This document shows positions 60,715-64,000 of a stretch of 64,000 nt of DNA, piece by piece. Under the pieces are notes generated by a model that saw only the letters and a program-made list of their open reading frames with translations, made no database searches and had not been told where the DNA came from. Each line of letters starts with the position of its first letter. The stretch's first letter is position 1. Both the position numbers and the translations under genes were made by a program. The stretch is from Streptomyces sp. PH10-H1 (lineage in GTDB: Bacteria; Actinomycetota; Actinomycetes; Streptomycetales; Streptomycetaceae), in NCBI RefSeq assembly GCF_030063355.1, contig NZ_JASISZ010000022.1, forward strand, positions 30,618 to 94,617. Direction: 5' to 3'.

Positions 60715-61929
60715 ATGACTGCCTCCGGCCCGGCCCGTACCCCGTCCCTCTGGTCCCGCGTGACGGTGCTCACCGCCGTCTGTCTGACCGTCAGCTGCCC
60801 CGCCGTCCCGGCCCTGGCCAACGGGGACGACGGACCCGCGCCCCGGCCCGCGCCGGCGCGGGCCGTCGCCGCCGGGGTGGCGCTGAAGAGTCCGGGGCTG
60901 CACGTCCTGCCGAGGGACGGATCACCCGAGCCGCCCGATGACCTGTCGGCCCTGTCGTGGGTCGTGGCCGACGCGCGCACCGGAGAGGTGCTGGCGGCCA
61001 AGGACGCGCATCTGCGGCTGCCGCCGGCCAGCACCCTCAAGACCCTCTTCGCCATCACCGTGCTGCCCCGGTTCCCGCAGGAGACCAACCACATCGTGAG
61101 CGACGCCGAGCTGGAGGGCATCGGCGAGGGCAGCAGTCGGGTGGGGGTGCAGGCGGGACAGACGTACACGGTGGCCGATCTGTGGCGGGGCGTGTTCCTC
61201 AGCTCGGGCAACGACGCCGTCCATGTACTCGCCCGGATGAACGGTTCGGTGTCCCTGACCGTCGCCCAGATGCAGGCCAAGGCGGAGATGCTCGGCGCCG
61301 ACGACACCGAGGTGATCTCCCCCGACGGGTACGACGCCCCCGGCCAGGTCTCGTCCGCCTACGATCTGACGCTCTTCGCCCGCGCCGGTCTGGCCTCCCC
61401 GTACTTCACCGGATACACCAGCACCGCCACCGCCATGTTCCCCGGCGGGGAGGACCCGCGGGGCCATGCGATGCCGCCGTTCCAGATCCAGAACACCAAC
61501 CGCCTGCTGACCGGAGCCGACGGCCTGGGGAGGTATCCGGGGCTCATCGGGGTGAAGAACGGCTACACCACCAACGCGGGAAACACCCTGATCACCGCAG
61601 CCCGGCGCGGGGACCGCACGCTGATCGCGACGGTGATGAACCCGCAGTCAGGCCAGCCGCAGGCCGTGTACCGGGAGGCGCGCGCCCTGCTGGACTGGGG
61701 TTTCGCCGCCGCCGGACGGACCGGGTCCGTCGGCACGCTCAACACCGCGACCCGCGCCTCCGCGCCAAGGGTGCGGCCGACGGCCGCCGCACTGGCGCCC
61801 GTGATGACCGCGGTGCCCGCCCCTGATACCGGTCTGTCCTGGATCGGCTGGTCGGCCGCCGGAGGCGCCGCGCTGGCGGCCACCGCCGGGACCGTGTTCG
61901 CCCGCCGCAGATACCTCCGCGCCCGCTGA
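60715..61929 (+). CDS. D-alanyl-D-alanine carboxypeptidase (S11 family)
   Basis: A 404-residue penicillin-binding-type enzyme that trims the terminal D-Ala of peptidoglycan stem peptides. Signal peptide in the first 37 residues. Catalytic motifs: SxxK is PASTLKTLFA near 103, SxN is SSGNDAV near 164, and the third motif is VKNGYTTNAGNTL near 281, with Asn in place of Thr in KTG, a variant I recall in actinobacterial members. A C-terminal membrane helix (IGWSAAGGAALAATAGTVF) with a basic end anchors it outside the cell. Confidence 0.9.
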   Translation: MTASGPARTPSLWSRVTVLTAVCLTVSCPAVPALANGDDGPAPRPAPARAVAAGVALKSPGLHVLPRDGSPEPPDDLSALSWVVADARTGEVLAAKDAHLRLPPASTLKTLFAITVLPRFPQETNHIVSDAELEGIGEGSSRVGVQAGQTYTVADLWRGVFLSSGNDAVHVLARMNGSVSLTVAQMQAKAEMLGADDTEVISPDGYDAPGQVSSAYDLTLFARAGLASPYFTGYTSTATAMFPGGEDPRGHAMPPFQIQNTNRLLTGADGLGRYPGLIGVKNGYTTNAGNTLITAARRGDRTLIATVMNPQSGQPQAVYREARALLDWGFAAAGRTGSVGTLNTATRASAPRVRPTAAALAPVMTAVPAPDTGLSWIGWSAAGGAALAATAGTVFARRRYLRAR

Positions 61930-62234
61930 CCGCACCGGGTCCGCCCCGACGCGGCGCACAGGCATTCCGGACCGTTCTACCCGACCGATTTCCCCGACCA
62001 CCCGAAGCGGCGTGCTACAGTGCGAACAGCACTCGAGTACGCCGCTCTCGGCGCCGGTGCTTGTTCCATCCCCCGCTGTGGCGAAATCCGTCCCTCCAGG
62101 ACCGGCCGCCCGGCATTGATTCTCCTTCCTTCTCCCTCGCGGGTCGGCAAGCCAGTTGTGGTGCGTGACACGTCCGCTCCCTCGCTCCGCCCCCGCCGGG
62201 ACCCTTCTTTGGTATGTCCGTGAAAGGACCCCGC
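61930..62234 (+). promoter_or_regulatory. 305-base leader of the Rho paralogue
   Basis: No gene is seen. A structured element spans 62008-62044: CGGCGT pairs with ACGCCG outside and AGTGC with GCACT around GAACA inside. It overlaps a possible -10 TACAGT (62016-62021). From about 62100 to 62220 the plus strand is C/T-rich (ATTCTCCTTCCTTCTCCCTC) and poor in G, the composition that Rho binds. Rho genes often control themselves by terminating in such a leader; that this happens here is inferred. Confidence 0.4.
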
Positions 62235-63380
62235 ATGACCACCACACTCGAACACCCCCCTGTCCGCACCACCCGCGGCACCCTCCCCACGCCGGTCACC
62301 GGCATCCTCGACATCGTCGGCAACCAGGGCTTCCTGCGCGCCAAGGGCTACCACCCGGCGCCCGACGACGTACAGGTGACAGCCGCTCAGATCCGCCGCT
62401 ACGGCCTGCGCAAGGGCGACCTCGTCGAAGGCGTCACCGAGCGGCCGCGTGCCCTCGGCAGCCTCGACCGGATCAACGGCCGCGAGGCCGGCGCACTGGG
62501 CCGCCGTCCGCACTTCGCCGATCTCACCCCCGTCCATCCGAACCGGCGGCTGCGGCTGGAGACCTCGCCCGGCGCCCTGACCACCCGGCTCGTCGATCTC
62601 GTCGCGCCCGTCGGCAAGGGCCAGCGCGGGCTCATCGTGGCCCCGCCCAAGACCGGCAAGACCCTGCTGCTGCAGAGCCTGGCCAACGCCGTCGCCGTCA
62701 ACCATCCCGAATGCCACCTCATGGTCGTCCTTCTCGACGAACGCCCTGAGGAGGTCACCGACATGCGCCGGTCGGTACGCGGCGAGGTACTCGCCTCCAC
62801 GTTCGACCGCCCGGCCAAGGAGCACATCGCGCTCGCCGAGCTCGCCATCGAACGGGCCAAGCGGCTCGTCGAGCTCGGCCAGGACGTGGTGGTGCTTCTC
62901 GACTCGATCACCCGGCTGTGCCGCGCCCACAACAACGCGGCACCGGGCAACGGCCGCACCCTCAGCGGTGGCGTCGACTCCGCCGCCGTGCAGGCGCCCA
63001 AGCGGCTCTTCGGCGCCGCACGCTGCGCCGAGGAGGGCGGCTCGCTGACCATCCTCGCGACCGCGCTCGTCGACACCGGTTCCCGCGCCGACGACTACTT
63101 CTTCGAGGAGTTGAAGGGCACCGGCAACATGGAACTGCGGCTGGACCGCTCCCTCGCCGAGAAGCGGATCTTCCCGGCCATCGATGTGACCCCGTCGGGC
63201 ACCCGGCGCGAAGAGCTGCTGCTGCCCGCCGCCCAACTGGCGGCCGTGCGCGGCCTGCGCCGTGCCCTGCAGTCCAGGGACACCCAGCAGACCCTCGAAG
63301 TGCTGCTCGACCGGATCCGGCAGACGCCGGACAACGCCGCCTTCCTCCAGCAGATCCACCGGACGGTCCCCAGCGCCTGA
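62235..63380 (+). CDS. rho: short transcription termination factor Rho paralogue
   Basis: A 381-residue Rho protein, without the several-hundred-residue N-terminal insert of the main streptomycete Rho. The cold-shock OB fold is at 25-80 ([35 protein letters not shown]). Walker A is APPKTGKT near 140, Walker [11 protein letters not shown] near 222 and the GTGNMEL segment is near 300. The Q-loop reads [14 protein letters not shown] where the usual form is GGVDANALHKPKR, keeping the final PKR. ATG 62235 follows AAAGGA; ATG 62214 is possible. A secondary, condition-specific termination factor is likely. Confidence 0.88.
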   Translation: MTTTLEHPPVRTTRGTLPTPVTGILDIVGNQGFLRAKGYHPAPDDVQVTAAQIRRYGLRKGDLVEGVTERPRALGSLDRINGREAGALGRRPHFADLTPVHPNRRLRLETSPGALTTRLVDLVAPVGKGQRGLIVAPPKTGKTLLLQSLANAVAVNHPECHLMVVLLDERPEEVTDMRRSVRGEVLASTFDRPAKEHIALAELAIERAKRLVELGQDVVVLLDSITRLCRAHNNAAPGNGRTLSGGVDSAAVQAPKRLFGAARCAEEGGSLTILATALVDTGSRADDYFFEELKGTGNMELRLDRSLAEKRIFPAIDVTPSGTRREELLLPAAQLAAVRGLRRALQSRDTQQTLEVLLDRIRQTPDNAAFLQQIHRTVPSA

Positions 63381-63473
63381 GCCGCGCGGTGACGATCCCC
63401 GCGCTCCAAGAGCTCATCATCCCGGCCGGAAACCCGTTGGCGCCCGCCACCCAGTAGCGGTGAGGATGGCCGA

Positions 63474-64000
63474 GTGGACGCTACGACGATCGACCGGTTC
63501 CTCGACAGCGGCTTCATCAAGATCGAACGGGCCTTCTCCGAGGACACCGCACAGGCCTGCGCCGACCTGCTCTGGGCGAGGACCGGCACCGACCCCGATG
63601 ATCCGTCCTCCTGGACCCGGCCGGTGCACTGGGTGTCCGACATGCCGGACGCGCCCTTCGTCGCTGCCGCCAACACCCCGGTGCTGCATGACGCCTTCGA
63701 CCATCTGGTCGGTCCCGGGCGCTGGGTACCCCGGCCCTCGCTGGGGTCCTTCCCGCTCCGCTTCCCGCACACCGAGGAGCCGGACGACGCCGGCTGGCAC
63801 ATCGAGGGCAGCTACCTCCCCGAGGGCGCCCAGTGGTATTACGCCAACCTCAGGTCCCGGGACCGGGCGTTGCTGATGCTGTTCCTCTTCACCGAGACGG
63901 GTCCCGACGACGCGCCGACCCGCATCAGGGTCGGATCGCACCTGGACGTCCCGCCGGTCCTCGAGCCGTTCGGCGAGGCGGGGGCCTCCACCCTGGAGAT
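63474..64000 (+). CDS. phytanoyl-CoA dioxygenase (PhyH) family protein, 3' partial
   Basis: The first 175 residues of a non-heme iron, 2-oxoglutarate dioxygenase-like protein; the gene continues beyond the window. GTG 63474 follows GAGGA at seven bases and opens VDATTIDRFLDSGFIKIERA, typical of PhyH. A candidate metal facial triad begins with WHIEGSY (His, Glu) and a His in VGSHLDVPP. The last His/Arg region lies outside the window. The gene lies 93 bases after the Rho paralogue. Confidence 0.75.
   Translation, partial: MDATTIDRFLDSGFIKIERAFSEDTAQACADLLWARTGTDPDDPSSWTRPVHWVSDMPDAPFVAAANTPVLHDAFDHLVGPGRWVPRPSLGSFPLRFPHTEEPDDAGWHIEGSYLPEGAQWYYANLRSRDRALLMLFLFTETGPDDAPTRIRVGSHLDVPPVLEPFGEAGASTLE

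Noticed and set aside
61500..61600. Loss of KTG Thr in the carboxypeptidase as a sign of inactivity
   Set aside because: KNG variants occur in actinobacterial D,D-carboxypeptidases as far as I recall, and the other two motifs are intact.
63466..63876. ATG frame MAEWTLRR at the right edge
   Set aside because: The frame gives a Ser/Thr/Arg-rich product with no family, while GTG 63474 in another frame gives a clear PhyH-like protein with a good ribosome site.

Overview
The window is very GC-rich, uses GTG/TTG starts freely, has many 4-base ATGA/GTGA gene overlaps, and carries lineage markers such as a conservon operon (cvnABCD), a LAETG wall-anchored protein, secreted GH13 and GH87 glucanases and a DasR-type operator. 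Together these point to a Streptomyces chromosome, probably outside the core housekeeping blocks. I saw no tRNA, rRNA, CRISPR array, transposase or phage gene.

Layout, left to right. 1-3254: the 3' half of a Wadjet-type anti-plasmid system (end of jetC, then jetD). 3359-6130: YjbQ, a broken alkanesulfonate monooxygenase gene, a DasR-like operator in front of a broken GH3 gene, then a flavin monooxygenase. 6200-9095: lactate utilisation operon lutABC. 9141-12703: DoxX protein, an ABC exporter divergent from a MarR regulator, and MscL. 12777-18214: secreted alpha-amylase, a frameshifted NAD-dependent epimerase divergent from a LysR regulator, and a secreted PNGase A-like protein. 18443-22185: a heterodimeric ABC exporter with complementary defects in its two ATPase halves. 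22284-29416: membrane metal-dependent hydrolase, DUF3516 helicase, TesB, a DUF6397-like protein, and an ArsR/MFS divergent pair. 29480-34843: a conservon (histidine-kinase-like, roadblock, DUF742, GTPase) translationally coupled to an upstream MHYT membrane sensor and followed by a second roadblock gene.

34979-46895: YnfA and a methyltransferase with almost touching divergent starts, an alpha/beta hydrolase divergent from PadR over a strong palindrome, small zinc-ribbon and hypothetical genes, a CoA-disulfide-reductase-like flavoprotein, DUF4032, a frameshifted HEAT-repeat-like giant gene, NADAR, MOSC and a small membrane protein. 47039-50586: an ABC permease coupled to an unusual protein that joins an extracellular CocE-type hydrolase to a cytoplasmic ABC ATPase. 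50748-58682: SnoaL-like protein, LAETG surface protein, succinic semialdehyde dehydrogenase, LLM oxidoreductase with a metallo-beta-lactamase-fold partner, and a GH87 mycodextranase-like enzyme. 58763-64000: RsbW-like ATPase, small membrane protein, YihY, D,D-carboxypeptidase, a short Rho paralogue behind a 305-base pyrimidine-rich leader, and the start of a PhyH-family dioxygenase that runs off the window.

Four genes carry visible lesions (in-frame deletions in two, frameshifts in two). The frameshifts sit in short C/G runs or dinucleotide repeats, so read error is possible for those. Many proteins carry short imperfect tandem repeats in linkers or tails. Family names are recognised from sequence motifs by eye and not from database searches.
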